NCBI GenBank assembly: GCA_035299085.1
Contig: DATGXG010000053.1
Location: 1-64,000, forward strand
Reading direction: 5' to 3'
DNA from: Bacteroidales bacterium
GTDB lineage: Bacteria > Bacteroidota > Bacteroidia > Bacteroidales > UBA10428
Length of the DNA stretch: 64,000 nucleotides
The position numbers and the translations under genes are program-made. Within the stretch, counting starts at the first letter, position 1. Every line of letters begins with the position of its first letter. The notes under the pieces are model-generated. The model was not told the origin of the DNA, did not search any database, and was given only the letters and a program-made list of their open reading frames with translations. Of this stretch, positions 34,539 through 43,413 are shown in pieces.

Positions 34539-36083
34539 TTAAAATGGAGGAATACCATGTTTTTTACGGGGCAGGCTGACATCTTTTTCAACGGAAACCT
34601 CAATGGCATGCATTAAAATATTTCTCGTTTCCGACGGTTCAATAACTGAATCAATATAGCCCCTTGAAGCAGCCACATAAGGATTGGCAAATTTATCCTT
34701 GTATTCCTGAACCTTTACCTTACGCATTTCATCGGGATTTGGTGCTTCAGTGATTTCTTTTCTGAAGATAATATTGGCAGCACCCTCGGGACCCATTACG
34801 GCAATTTCGGCAGTCGGCCATGCAAATACAAAATCAGCACGCAAATGCCTTGAACCCATGGCAATATAACCGCCGCCATATGCTTTCCTGAGAATTACAG
34901 TAATTTTCGGAACGGTAGCTTCGCTGTATGCATACAGGATTTTGGCACCGTGGCGGATTACGCCGGCATGCTCCTGGTCGACGCCCGGCAAATAACCCGG
35001 CAGGTCAACAAAGGTTATAATGGGAATATTGAATGCATCGCAATAGCGGATGAAGCGTGCAGCCTTGTCTGAAGAGTCCACGTCAAGCACGCCGGCCATA
35101 ACCAGCGGCTGGTTGCATACAAATCCGCAGGTTTCACCGTTGATCCGGCCGAAACCGATAACCATATTGGCAGCCCAGTTTTCCTGGATTTCAAAGAAAT
35201 CGGAATTATCAGTGATGGCACGAACCACGTTCCTTACGTCATAAGGAAGTGAGGCGTCATCGGGTACGATCTCCTCAATGCGGAATGTGGATTTCGGAGA
35301 CTGGGCGTTTAATTTCTGTGCCTTACGATCATTATTTGCCGGAATCAGTGAAAGCAGCTTTTTGATCTGTTCAAAACACTGCTGTTCGGTTTCTGCAAAG
35401 AAATGGGCGTTTCCTGTAATTTCGCTGTGAACCCTGGCGCCGCCGAGATCTTCCATCGAAATTTCCTCGCCCAGGACGGTTTTGATAACCTCAGGACCTG
35501 TGATAAACATCTTTGAGATATTTTCAACCACAAAAACGTAATCGGTAAGAGCCGGTGAATACACGGCACCGCCTGCACAAGGGCCAAGAATTACAGATAT
35601 CTGGGGAATAACACCCGAGGACAGCGTGTTCCTGAAAAAGATCTCGCCATAACCGGCAAGTGAATTCACACCTTCCTGGATCCTTGCTCCACCTGAATCA
35701 TTGATTCCAATGAGAGGTACCTTCATTTTCAAGGCGTGATCCATGATCTTCACAATTTTACGCGAATGCATAAGTCCGAGAGAACCACCGGCAACTGTGA
35801 AATCCTGTGCGAATATACAAACCGGTTGACCCGAAATGGTTCCGGTACCAATAACTACGCCATCGCCGTGCAGTACCTTTTTGGCCATGTCAAAGTCCCT
35901 GGCTTCGTGCTGCACAAACATATCGTACTCCTGGAAGGAGTCCTTATCAAGCAGGGCATTTATGCGTTCACGGGCAGTCATCTTACCCATGGCCTGCTGC
36001 TTTTCAATGGCCTTTTCGCCACCTCCAAGCTGGACCTCTTCACGCTTCTTTTTGAGTTCCTGAATTTGATTTTTAAGTGCCAT
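34539..36083 (-). CDS. Carboxyltransferase subunit (methylmalonyl-CoA decarboxylase / propionyl-CoA carboxylase beta)
   Basis: 514 residues, the usual length of the PccB/MmdA family. Landmarks: TARERINALLDKDSFQEYDM, FAQDFTVAGGSLGLMHSRKI, GINDSGGARIQEGVNSLAGY, VDLPGYLPGVDQEHAGVIRH, and AYGGGYIAMGSRHLRADFVF. It transfers or removes the carboxyl group between biotin and an acyl-CoA in propionate/succinate metabolism. Whether it drives a Na+-pumping decarboxylase or a carboxylase depends on partners outside the window. Confidence 0.93.
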   Translation of the reverse strand: MALKNQIQELKKKREEVQLGGGEKAIEKQQAMGKMTARERINALLDKDSFQEYDMFVQHEARDFDMAKKVLHGDGVVIGTGTISGQPVCIFAQDFTVAGGSLGLMHSRKIVKIMDHALKMKVPLIGINDSGGARIQEGVNSLAGYGEIFFRNTLSSGVIPQISVILGPCAGGAVYSPALTDYVFVVENISKMFITGPEVIKTVLGEEISMEDLGGARVHSEITGNAHFFAETEQQCFEQIKKLLSLIPANNDRKAQKLNAQSPKSTFRIEEIVPDDASLPYDVRNVVRAITDNSDFFEIQENWAANMVIGFGRINGETCGFVCNQPLVMAGVLDVDSSDKAARFIRYCDAFNIPIITFVDLPGYLPGVDQEHAGVIRHGAKILYAYSEATVPKITVILRKAYGGGYIAMGSRHLRADFVFAWPTAEIAVMGPEGAANIIFRKEITEAPNPDEMRKVKVQEYKDKFANPYVAASRGYIDSVIEPSETRNILMHAIEVSVEKDVSLPRKKHGIPPF

Positions 36084-36107
36084 GATATTTTCTTAGTTAG
36101 AAGGGAG

Positions 36108-36115
36108 CAAATATA
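36108..36115 (-). promoter_or_regulatory. Candidate -7 promoter element (TATATTTG)
   Basis: A perfect Bacteroidota TAnnTTTG on the - strand, 24 bp upstream of the carboxyltransferase ATG. A matching -33 TTTG at standard spacing is not obvious, because the upstream DNA is the start of a repeat tract. Confidence 0.45.
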
Positions 36116-36118
36116 CTA

Positions 36119-36365
36119 AGTTGTTTCAAAGTTGTTTCATGTTGTTTCATGTTGTTTCAAAGTTGTTTGAAATCGTTTGAATTGAAATCGTTTGAATTGA
36201 AATCGTTTGAATGAAACCGTTAGAATTGAAATCGTTTTCAAACTTCTTTCAAACTCTTTTTCAAACTTCTTTCAAACTCTTTTTCAAACTTCTTTCAAAC
36301 TCTTTTTCAAACTCTTCTTTCAAACTCTTCTTTCAAACTCTATTCAAACTTCTTTCAAACAGCGA
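36119..36365. repeat. Compound low-complexity tandem repeat tract
   Basis: Three different short units follow each other: GTTGTTTCA(A/T) units (36121-36172), GAAATCGTTTGAATT units (36168-36236), and TTCTTTCAAACTCTTTTTCA-type units (36240-36360). All are variations on TTTGAAA/TTTCAAA. The tract fills the gap between the LptF/G-like gene 3' end and the carboxyltransferase promoter. Confidence 0.85.
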
Positions 36366-36382
36366 AGCGTGAAACGGCGCAA

Positions 36383-37477
36383 CTACCTCGGTGCGAGCCT
36401 GTATAGGAACGCAGCTACGATGGCGAAGACCACATTGGGGATCCATACGGCGATAAACGGGCTTAATGACCCGCCGATGGCAAACTGCGAGGAGAATTGC
36501 ATGAAGACAATATACGAGAAGCTGATCAGCAGTCCTATTCCTAATTGCATGCCTATTCCTCCCTTAACCTTCTTTGAAGAAACAGAAACGCCTATCAGGG
36601 TGAGGATAAACGCGGAGAACGGAAACGAAAATCTCCTGTGCTTTTCAATCAGGTAGGCATCTATATTTTCAGTGCCCTGCATTTTCTGATCCTTGATAAA
36701 ATGGTTCAACTCACCCAGGTTCATGGCTTCAACCGCGTTGTCGCGCCTACTGAACTCTTTGGGATCAAGGGCGATCGTGGTATCCAGGTATCTTCCCTGG
36801 GTGATCTTCTGCGATTCCCCTTCAAATTCGCGATTGTAGTAATTGATGAGACTCCACTTATTTTTGAGGGAATCCCACCTGATTTGATCCGCAAAAAGCT
36901 TCGACTGAAGTATCCCGTCCTTGAATTTTTCAATCGTAAACATCTGCCCCTTGTTTTCCTGGTTATCGAACCGTTCCATATAAATAAAAATGCCCGGTTG
37001 GATTTGCTTATGGATATCCTTCTCCCTGTAAACCCTTGGCTCACTGTGATAGTAAATGTCCTCGAAAGCCAGCTTCCGGGCATTGGCATGAGGAATCACA
37101 AAATTGTTAAGGGCAAAGGCGAATACCATCAGGGCAAAGGCGGAATAGAAATATGGACGCAGCAACCGGTTAAAACTGACCCCACTGCTTAATATGGCGA
37201 TGATTTCGGTACTATAGGCCATTCTTGAGGTGAAGTAAATCACAGAAACAAAGGTGAATAGTGGGGAAAACAGTACTGCAAAATAAGGTATGAAATTCAG
37301 GTAATAGTCGAAAATGATCTTATGCAGGGGAGCTTCTTTATCAAGAAAGTCATCCAGTTTTTCAGACAGGTCGAATATCACGGCAATCAACACGATCAGC
37401 CCGATTGTGAAAAAGAAGGTTCCCAGGAATTTTTTTATAATATAGCGGTCTAATATCAGCAGTTGAGGTTTTTTCAT
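36383..37477 (-). CDS. LptF/LptG family permease
   Basis: 364 residues. Three transmembrane helices N-terminal (LDRYIIKKFLGTFFFTIGLI…; YFAVLFSPLFTFVSVIYFTS; YFYSAFALMVFAFALNNFVI), a periplasmic beta-rich domain (~125-265), and three helices C-terminal (FSFPFSAFILTLIGVSVSSK onward). This is the YjgP/YjgQ fold that extracts lipopolysaccharide from the inner membrane with LptB. Its ATG overlaps the tgt stop (ATGA), so the genes are translationally coupled. LptF versus LptG cannot be decided. Confidence 0.92.
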   Translation of the reverse strand: MKKPQLLILDRYIIKKFLGTFFFTIGLIVLIAVIFDLSEKLDDFLDKEAPLHKIIFDYYLNFIPYFAVLFSPLFTFVSVIYFTSRMAYSTEIIAILSSGVSFNRLLRPYFYSAFALMVFAFALNNFVIPHANARKLAFEDIYYHSEPRVYREKDIHKQIQPGIFIYMERFDNQENKGQMFTIEKFKDGILQSKLFADQIRWDSLKNKWSLINYYNREFEGESQKITQGRYLDTTIALDPKEFSRRDNAVEAMNLGELNHFIKDQKMQGTENIDAYLIEKHRRFSFPFSAFILTLIGVSVSSKKVKGGIGMQLGIGLLISFSYIVFMQFSSQFAIGGSLSPFIAVWIPNVVFAIVAAFLYRLAPR

Positions 37478-38604
37478 AACCGGGTTGTGATTTTTTTTAT
37501 CATCTCACTTTTCCATGGAGTGAATGTACCTTCTTTTATTTGTTTCCGTGCCTCTTCCATAAGCCAAAGATAGAAACTTAAATTATGAAGGGTAGCAATT
37601 TGCGCGCCAAGAATTTCTCCCGAGATGATAAGGTGGCGGAGATAGGCCCTTGAATACTGCTGATCGGCAAAACAGGTACTTTCAGGGTCTATCGGACTGA
37701 AATCATCTTTCCACTTGTTGTTGCGCATATTCATCACCCCGTTCCGGGTGAACAGCATGCCATTGCGGGCGTTCCGAGTTGGCATAACACAGTCGAACAT
37801 ATCGATACCCAGCGATATCGATTCAAGAAGGTTAACCGGTGTGCCGACGCCCATTAGGTAGCGAGGCTTATCCTGGGGAAGAATGGCCGTGACAACGGCT
37901 GTCATCTCATACATGGTTTGTTCAGGCTCGCCTACTGAAAGTCCCCCAATGGCATACCCGTCAGCCGGATAAGAGGCAATTTCCCGGGCCGAAGCCTCTC
38001 GAAGATCTTTGTAAGTGCTTCCCTGCAATATGGGAAAGAACGACTGCGGGTGACCATAAAGCGGCTGTGTTTTGTTGAAATGCTCAAATCCCCGGGCCAG
38101 CCATTCGTGTGTGAGGTTAAGCGATTTAAGAGCATCCTTGTGCTCACAGGGATAAGGAGTGCATTCGTCGAGCGCCATCATGATATCGGCACCGATGATC
38201 CGCTGGATATCCACTGTTTTTTCAGGTGTGAAAAGGTGGCGTGAGCCGTCAATGTGCGAACTGAAAGTGACTCCGTCATGATTAAGTTTCCGGATCGCTG
38301 ACAGGGAATAAACCTGGTATCCGCCGCTATCGGTGAGGATGGGCCTGTCCCAGTTCATGAACTTGTGGAGCCCGCCTGCCCGGCTTAAAATTTCAAGTCC
38401 CGGCCTTAAATATAAATGGTATGTGTTCCCAAGTATGATCTGTGCTTTCAGATCTTCTGCCAACTCTCGCTGATGAACGGCTTTAACAGTTCCTGCGGTT
38501 CCCACCGGCATAAAAACAGGGGTTTCGATTTCACCGTGACCTGTAACGAGCTTACCTGTGCGGGCTCCCGATGCTAAGTCTTTCTGTATTAATTTAAATT
38601 CCAT
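37474..38604 (-). CDS. tgt: tRNA-guanine transglycosylase with a degenerate zinc site
   Basis: 376 residues, normal Tgt length. Active-site motifs are intact: D92 (TDSGGYQVYSL), GGLSVGEP, and the nucleophile D271 in MFDCVMPTRNARNG. It exchanges guanine for preQ1 at tRNA position 34 on the way to queuosine. By spacing to Z. mobilis Tgt, the Zn ligands Cys-Cys-Cys-His correspond to S309, C311, D314 and H340 here, so two of three cysteines are gone. As I recall, Bacteroidales homologues lack these cysteines too, so this is likely lineage-wide. A - strand TATATTTG at 38631-38624 lies 20 bp upstream of the start. Confidence 0.96.
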   Translation of the reverse strand: MEFKLIQKDLASGARTGKLVTGHGEIETPVFMPVGTAGTVKAVHQRELAEDLKAQIILGNTYHLYLRPGLEILSRAGGLHKFMNWDRPILTDSGGYQVYSLSAIRKLNHDGVTFSSHIDGSRHLFTPEKTVDIQRIIGADIMMALDECTPYPCEHKDALKSLNLTHEWLARGFEHFNKTQPLYGHPQSFFPILQGSTYKDLREASAREIASYPADGYAIGGLSVGEPEQTMYEMTAVVTAILPQDKPRYLMGVGTPVNLLESISLGIDMFDCVMPTRNARNGMLFTRNGVMNMRNNKWKDDFSPIDPESTCFADQQYSRAYLRHLIISGEILGAQIATLHNLSFYLWLMEEARKQIKEGTFTPWKSEMIKKITTRL

Positions 38605-38718
38605 GAAATCGCCTGTTTGGCCGCAAATATATAATTTCTTAAAAAGAAAATTATTGGCAAACCGGGTATAAAACCATAAAAACTTTATTACTTTGCCGAA
38701 GCAGATTTTTATAAACCG

Positions 38719-39858
38719 ATGTTGGCATTTTCTGATTTATTTTCTGATAACCAAGCCGTTATTGCACTGATAATACTGTTGGTTTCTTTTCTGATTCAAC
38801 TTTTCTACTACCTTGGGTTCTACCTGAAATTCGTTTTATACACAAAAAATGAAGTTCCGGTTTCCAAAGAACCGGTATCCGTCATTATTTGTGCGCGCAA
38901 TGAAGCGGATAACCTTGAAACTTACCTTCCGCTGATCCTGGAGCAGGATTATCCGGATTTTGAAGTAATTGTCGTGAACGACTGTTCTACAGATAATACG
39001 GAAGATGTGCTGAAGAACCTGGCAAAAAAATATTCCCGTCTCAGAACAACCACAATAAGGGAAGATAAAAAGTTTTCACATGGCAAAAAAATAGCAGTGA
39101 CGCTTGGTATCAAGGCTGCCAAAAACGACAGGCTTGTTTTTATTGATGGCGACTGCAAACCTGAAAGCAACAAGTGGCTTAGTTCAATGGCCTCACATTT
39201 TTCAGAGACTACATCCATCGTTTTGGGTTATGGCGGCTACTTTACTCAGCCCGGGTTTCTGAACCGGTATATACGGTACGACACGATGATGATCGCTCTG
39301 CAATACATGAGTTTTGCATTATGGAAGATTCCTTATATGGGTGTGGGACGAAATCTTGCCTATAAGAAATCACTCTTTTATGCCGGAAACGGTTTTTCAA
39401 GGCACTTCCACCTGGCATCGGGCGATGATGATCTTTTTGTAAACGAGAATGCCACTGCCATAAACACCGAGATTGAATTTTCACCTGAAAGCCATACCCG
39501 CACCGCACCAAAGGAATCTTTTGACAAATGGTTTTTCCAGAAGAAAAGGCATTTCACAACAAACCGCATGTATAAGGCAACGCATAAACTGTTGCTCGGT
39601 CTTGAACCTGTCAGCCGGTTACTTTTCTACGCCGGGTTAATTTACCTGTTAATAGTTCCGGGTTATTGGCTCTGGGTTCTTATGCTGTTCGTACTGCGGT
39701 TGGCGATTCAGTTGATTGTTATTAAAAAAACTATGGCCAGGTTAAATGAGAAAAATTTATTATTAATTTCGTTGCTGTTTGACCTGATGTCCCTGTTCAT
39801 TAATTTCGGCCTTCTGGTCACAAGCCGAACGAGACCGTCAAATTATCAATGGAAATAA
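38719..39858 (+). CDS. Membrane glycosyltransferase family 2
   Basis: 379 residues. One N-terminal transmembrane helix (ALIILLVSFLIQLFYYLGFY), a GT-A domain with SVIICARNEADNLETYLP, VVNDCSTDNTEDVL, DGDCKPESNKWL (DxD-type) and QKKRHFTTNRMYK (Q/RxxRW-like), and two or three C-terminal helices. It resembles processive or polyprenyl-linked GT2 enzymes; donor and acceptor are unknown. The gene overlaps the downstream sigma factor by 10 bp. Confidence 0.9.
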   Translation: MLAFSDLFSDNQAVIALIILLVSFLIQLFYYLGFYLKFVLYTKNEVPVSKEPVSVIICARNEADNLETYLPLILEQDYPDFEVIVVNDCSTDNTEDVLKNLAKKYSRLRTTTIREDKKFSHGKKIAVTLGIKAAKNDRLVFIDGDCKPESNKWLSSMASHFSETTSIVLGYGGYFTQPGFLNRYIRYDTMMIALQYMSFALWKIPYMGVGRNLAYKKSLFYAGNGFSRHFHLASGDDDLFVNENATAINTEIEFSPESHTRTAPKESFDKWFFQKKRHFTTNRMYKATHKLLLGLEPVSRLLFYAGLIYLLIVPGYWLWVLMLFVLRLAIQLIVIKKTMARLNEKNLLLISLLFDLMSLFINFGLLVTSRTRPSNYQWK

Positions 39859-40448
39859 ACCAAAATCTATCGGAAAAAGCTCAGCGCGATTACATGCTTG
39901 TTCAGCGCGCAACTGAAGGTGATCAGCGTGCATATGCTGAACTGATGGGCCGATACAGAGATGCTATTTATTATATGCTGCTGAAGATGGTAAACAATGC
40001 CAGCGATGCGGAAGATCTTACCATTGAAGCATTCGGAAAGGCCTTCAAGAACATCACACAATACGCGCCTAATTATGCCTTTAGCACATGGCTTTTCAAA
40101 ATAGCCACAAATAATTGCATCGACTTCATCCGTAAGAAAAAGGCAAGCCATGTATCTCTTGATCACAGCAACGAGGAACATGAAAAAGCCACCAAGGATA
40201 TACAGGCACCCGTTATGGACCCTGAGGAAAAGCTCATCAACGAGCAAAAGATACACCTCATGCGGTCATTGGTGTCGAAGCTTAAACCGCGGTACAGGAA
40301 ACTCATTGAATTAAGGTATTTCAATGAACTTTCATATGAAGAAATTGCCGAGGAACTTGAATTACCCATTGGAACCGTAAAAGCCCAGCTTTTCAGGGCA
40401 AGGGAACTTCTCTTCAATATTCTCAAGAATACAACCGGTAAAATGTAA
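39849..40448 (+). CDS. RNA polymerase sigma factor, sigma-70 family (ECF-like)
   Basis: 199 residues. Region 2 spans ~22-90 (YAELMGRYRDAIYYMLLKMV, DAEDLTIEAFGKAF, FSTWLFKIATNNCIDFIRKK). Region 4 spans ~135-195 (LKPRYRKLIELRYFNELSYE then EIAEELELPIGTVKAQLFRA). No anti-sigma gene is adjacent. It overlaps the glycosyltransferase upstream and precedes rsmG by 7 bp, so it is part of a three-gene operon. Confidence 0.93.
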   Translation: MEINQNLSEKAQRDYMLVQRATEGDQRAYAELMGRYRDAIYYMLLKMVNNASDAEDLTIEAFGKAFKNITQYAPNYAFSTWLFKIATNNCIDFIRKKKASHVSLDHSNEEHEKATKDIQAPVMDPEEKLINEQKIHLMRSLVSKLKPRYRKLIELRYFNELSYEEIAEELELPIGTVKAQLFRARELLFNILKNTTGKM

Positions 40449-40455
40449 CAGGTTC

Positions 40456-41076
40456 ATGGAGATCATCGGGAAATACTTCTCGTTATCACCTGAACAGGCC
40501 GTTATATTCGAAAAACTCGGTCCGCTTTACACCTTCTGGAATGAACGGATCAATGTAATATCACGTAAGGATATTGAAAATCTTTATGAGCATCATATTC
40601 TTCATTCTCTTTCGATAGCGAAAATCATACCGTTCAAACCAGGAACGACCATCCTTGATGCGGGTACAGGAGGCGGTTTTCCGGGAATTCCACTGGCCAT
40701 ACTATTTCCTGGCTGCCGTTTTGTCCTTGCTGATTCAATTAAGAAAAAGATAACCGTAGTAAATGAAATCATCAGGGAAACTGGCATAAAGAACTGTGAA
40801 ACCCGGAATATGAGGCTCGAAGAAGTGAAGGATAAGGTTGATTTTGTAGTTTGCCGGGCGGTTACAGCACTGCCTGAATTATTGAAACTGGTCAGAAAAA
40901 ATATTACTGCAGGCGGACAAAATATTTTAAAGAACGGCTTGCTGGCTTTAAAAGGTGGAGAACTCGAAGAAGAACTCAGGCCGGTTAAAGAAAGATCGGT
41001 GGTATATAAGTTGAGTGACTATTTTGAAGAGCCGTTCTTTGAGACCAAAAGGATGGTTTATATCCCGTCACGCTGA
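40456..41076 (+). CDS. rsmG: 16S rRNA (guanine-527-N7)-methyltransferase
   Basis: 206 residues, typical RsmG length. FWNERINVISRKDIENLYEHH and HSLSIAKIIPF precede the SAM-binding motif ILDAGTGGGFPGIPLAILFP, then VLADSIKKKITVVNEII and VVCRAVTALPELL. It methylates G527 of 16S rRNA. Last gene of the operon with the glycosyltransferase and sigma factor. Confidence 0.97.
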   Translation: MEIIGKYFSLSPEQAVIFEKLGPLYTFWNERINVISRKDIENLYEHHILHSLSIAKIIPFKPGTTILDAGTGGGFPGIPLAILFPGCRFVLADSIKKKITVVNEIIRETGIKNCETRNMRLEEVKDKVDFVVCRAVTALPELLKLVRKNITAGGQNILKNGLLALKGGELEEELRPVKERSVVYKLSDYFEEPFFETKRMVYIPSR

Positions 41077-41084
41077 GCGGTTTA

Positions 41085-41927
41085 CTAGGAGATAATCGTC
41101 GGCACTGCCATCACAATCTCCCCGGTCATAACATCCACATATATTTTGTAATAAACCGGACCGGGAATATTGATCTCCCACGTTACCCTTAACATAATGC
41201 TTCTTTCGTCCTTAACCGGTACTATCACATTTGTGACTGCACTGCTCTCAAGATCGGATGTTTGAATTGTAACATAGAACGGTTCCCCGGCAATGCTGTA
41301 ATGGACCACTGTACGGCCATTGAGTAATTCCTTTGCCTTTCCGGCAGGGACAGTGAATGCTTCGGGTATGTTTATAACGGGATACCAGTTCCCAGTGCAA
41401 CTAAACATCTGCCCGTTGAAAAGATGCATGACAATCCTTGAATGAAGCACTTCCATATCGCCAACAAACTGGTTGACTGATTCAAATGACCAGCCCATGC
41501 ATGTATCGGATTGCAGGCAATCTGAATTCACATTCCCGGGCAAGTTTTGTAAAGAATCAGAAAGCCCTAAAAGAGCGAAATTTTCCTTTATGAAAATATT
41601 GAAAATACGGCTTGCCTTATCTTCATCAATCGCCAGCCGCTTGTCAGGAAACGGGACACTGCGGTTTAAATCGGTTTCTTCGTAACCGCAGAAGCCGAAA
41701 CTGGTTATACCGGTATACATATAGGGATTGCGTTTGGCATATGCTTCCTGGATTGGTTTAAGCTGAGTTTTATCAATAACCGGGTAAATGGAAGGATAGT
41801 CGCCAATTTTTTGCAGCGTATTATCTGCCTTTACAACATTTTTTATCTCCTCAGCAGGATCAGGAATATCTTTCTGGCAAGCAATAATTATAGCAAGAAA
41901 AGGGAATATAAGGGCAAAAAGTTTCAT
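41085..41927 (-). CDS. Lipoprotein with FTP/PepSY-like fold, no protease domain
   Basis: 280 residues. Signal MKLFALIFPFLAIIIACQKD with lipobox IIAC (Cys17). The C-terminal half resembles the FTP-PepSY propeptide pair of M4 (thermolysin-type) proteases: VGDMEVLHSRIVMHLFNGQM, then AFTVPAGKAKELL, then PVYYKIYVDVMTGEIV. The catalytic HExxH domain that normally follows is absent. The assignment is by pattern only. A free-standing propeptide-like protein could act as an inhibitor or chaperone, but that is inference. Confidence 0.55.
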   Translation of the reverse strand: MKLFALIFPFLAIIIACQKDIPDPAEEIKNVVKADNTLQKIGDYPSIYPVIDKTQLKPIQEAYAKRNPYMYTGITSFGFCGYEETDLNRSVPFPDKRLAIDEDKASRIFNIFIKENFALLGLSDSLQNLPGNVNSDCLQSDTCMGWSFESVNQFVGDMEVLHSRIVMHLFNGQMFSCTGNWYPVINIPEAFTVPAGKAKELLNGRTVVHYSIAGEPFYVTIQTSDLESSAVTNVIVPVKDERSIMLRVTWEINIPGPVYYKIYVDVMTGEIVMAVPTIIS

Positions 41928-41985
41928 TTCAGGTTTATCTATATGATGTATATATAACGATCGGGGTTGCGCACAATTACCTGTT

Positions 41986-42010
41986 TGTTGAAATAAATCT
42001 GAAATTAATT
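41986..42010. repeat. 25-bp direct repeat, left copy
   Basis: Identical over 25 bp to 43414-43438 (begins TGTTGAAATAAATCTG, ends AATTAATT), 1,428 bp apart. It overlaps the stop codon of the second FISUMP gene. The pair encloses the two FISUMP genes. Confidence 0.85.
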
Positions 42011-42647
42011 AATCCTTGAGACATCTCACTGATAACCCATAACCATAAGTATACTTGTATATTGTGCTTTCCGATGTGATTATACACATGCTGGTAACCG
42101 ATTCTGTTGATGACTTACTCCAAAAGAATCCTGCAAAAGTAAGATTATAAAAGTCCACCCACCGGTAACCGCCTGGTAATGCCTTAAATCCGCTTTCATT
42201 TGTGCCAGTATTAAAACGCCAGTGTGAAGTTCCTGTTTCCTTTAATTTTGCAGCAGAAATGCTGTCTCCACCAAGAAATTCAATGAGTTCTCGCCATTCC
42301 GAATCATTCGGAACATGCCAGCCTTTTGGGCAAAACCTTTCATCAGAAATTGCTTTGTAATTATACAAAGCTCCGTAAGGGATTTTGTTGGTGGATTCAT
42401 CATTGTTATACCAACAATATCCTCCGGTAGAATCATTATTTATCCAATCATTTACATTTTTTAGATTTTCAATCGGTGTACCGTCATTATAATGAGTTAC
42501 GCTGAGATTTTCAACCATCCAGGTTTGTGATCCAATTTTAACAGTGTGGTATTCATTACCATCATAATCTGTAATCAAAGAATCGTCTTCTTTACTGCAC
42601 GACAAAAATGTAAACAAAAAAGACAGAAGTATAAGTATAGTTTTCAT
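42009..42647 (-). CDS. FISUMP-domain lipoprotein (paralogue 2)
   Basis: 212 residues. Signal MKTILILLSFLFTFLSCSKE with lipobox FLSC. The mature part is one Fibrobacter-succinogenes-major-paralogous (FISUMP) domain: DGNEYHTVKIGSQTWMVENL, CPKGWHVPNDSEWRELIEFL, LPGGYRW and C-terminal GLSVRCLKD. The fold is related to formylglycine-type/C-lectin surface domains; function unknown. It lies 10 bp after its paralogue in tandem. Confidence 0.92.
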   Translation of the reverse strand: MKTILILLSFLFTFLSCSKEDDSLITDYDGNEYHTVKIGSQTWMVENLSVTHYNDGTPIENLKNVNDWINNDSTGGYCWYNNDESTNKIPYGALYNYKAISDERFCPKGWHVPNDSEWRELIEFLGGDSISAAKLKETGTSHWRFNTGTNESGFKALPGGYRWVDFYNLTFAGFFWSKSSTESVTSMCIITSESTIYKYTYGYGLSVRCLKD

Positions 42648-42657
42648 TTGTAATTAA

Positions 42658-43335
42658 TTAATTTTTAACACATCGTACTGATAGTCCTATCTCACCGATA
42701 TGAGCGCCCCAATAAATCTCTCCGCAGTCATAACTCATGCAAACTGTTGATGAGTGGTCGGATGTTCCAAACGGAGCAGCCCACCAATATCCAAAAAATC
42801 TGAGACTTCCAAAATTACCTTCATATCCCCGATATCCGCCGGGTAGTGCTGTAAATCCAGTTTCGTTTGTAACATCACTGCTTACACTTAACCAATGCGC
42901 ATTGCCTGGTTCCTTTAGTTTGTTGGAAGCAATTTTTTCACCCCCTAAATACGTAAATAACTCCTTCCATTCGTTTTCTGTAGGAATATGCCAGCCTTTA
43001 GGACATAGTTTCGGGCTGCTTACTGCATAAAGATTATATAGTAAACCATAGACTTCATTGCCAACAGAATCATTGTTATACCAGCAGCAGGCTGGACCAT
43101 TTACGTTATACCAATCTTCATTTTGCTTTAAAACAGGAATAGGCGTGCCGTCATTGTACCGGGTTGTTTTAAGATTTTCTGTTAACCATTCCTGGTTGCC
43201 GATTTTTACACTTGAGTATACATTGCCATCTCCATCTATAATTACATTGGAATCATCTTCTTTTTTACATGTGATGAGAAAAACAATTACGGAGAATGCC
43301 AAAAAAAAGTGTTGAAAAGTTTTTTGCTTTTTCAT
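42658..43335 (-). CDS. FISUMP-domain lipoprotein (paralogue 1)
   Basis: 225 residues. The N-terminus MKKQKTFQHFFLAFSVIVFL has a lipobox (FLITC). FISUMP motifs: VKIGNQEWLTENLKTTRYND, LCPKGWHIPTENEWKELFTY, ALPGGYRGYEG, IGLSVRCVKN. Clearly homologous to the gene downstream, including similar AT-rich 3' flanks, so the pair arose by tandem duplication. Function unknown. Confidence 0.92.
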   Translation of the reverse strand: MKKQKTFQHFFLAFSVIVFLITCKKEDDSNVIIDGDGNVYSSVKIGNQEWLTENLKTTRYNDGTPIPVLKQNEDWYNVNGPACCWYNNDSVGNEVYGLLYNLYAVSSPKLCPKGWHIPTENEWKELFTYLGGEKIASNKLKEPGNAHWLSVSSDVTNETGFTALPGGYRGYEGNFGSLRFFGYWWAAPFGTSDHSSTVCMSYDCGEIYWGAHIGEIGLSVRCVKN

Positions 43336-43413
43336 ATAAGGTTTTAAGTTTTGTGTGATTTTAAAAATACATAAATTTTCAATCTGTCTAGCTTTGGTTT
43401 GACATGTATTAAG

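Noticed and set aside
36207-36656. 149-codon + strand reading frame with many Phe/Ser/Lys
   Set aside because: It runs through the TTTCAAA repeat tract and then antisense to the conserved LptF/G-like gene; the amino acid bias comes from the repeat.
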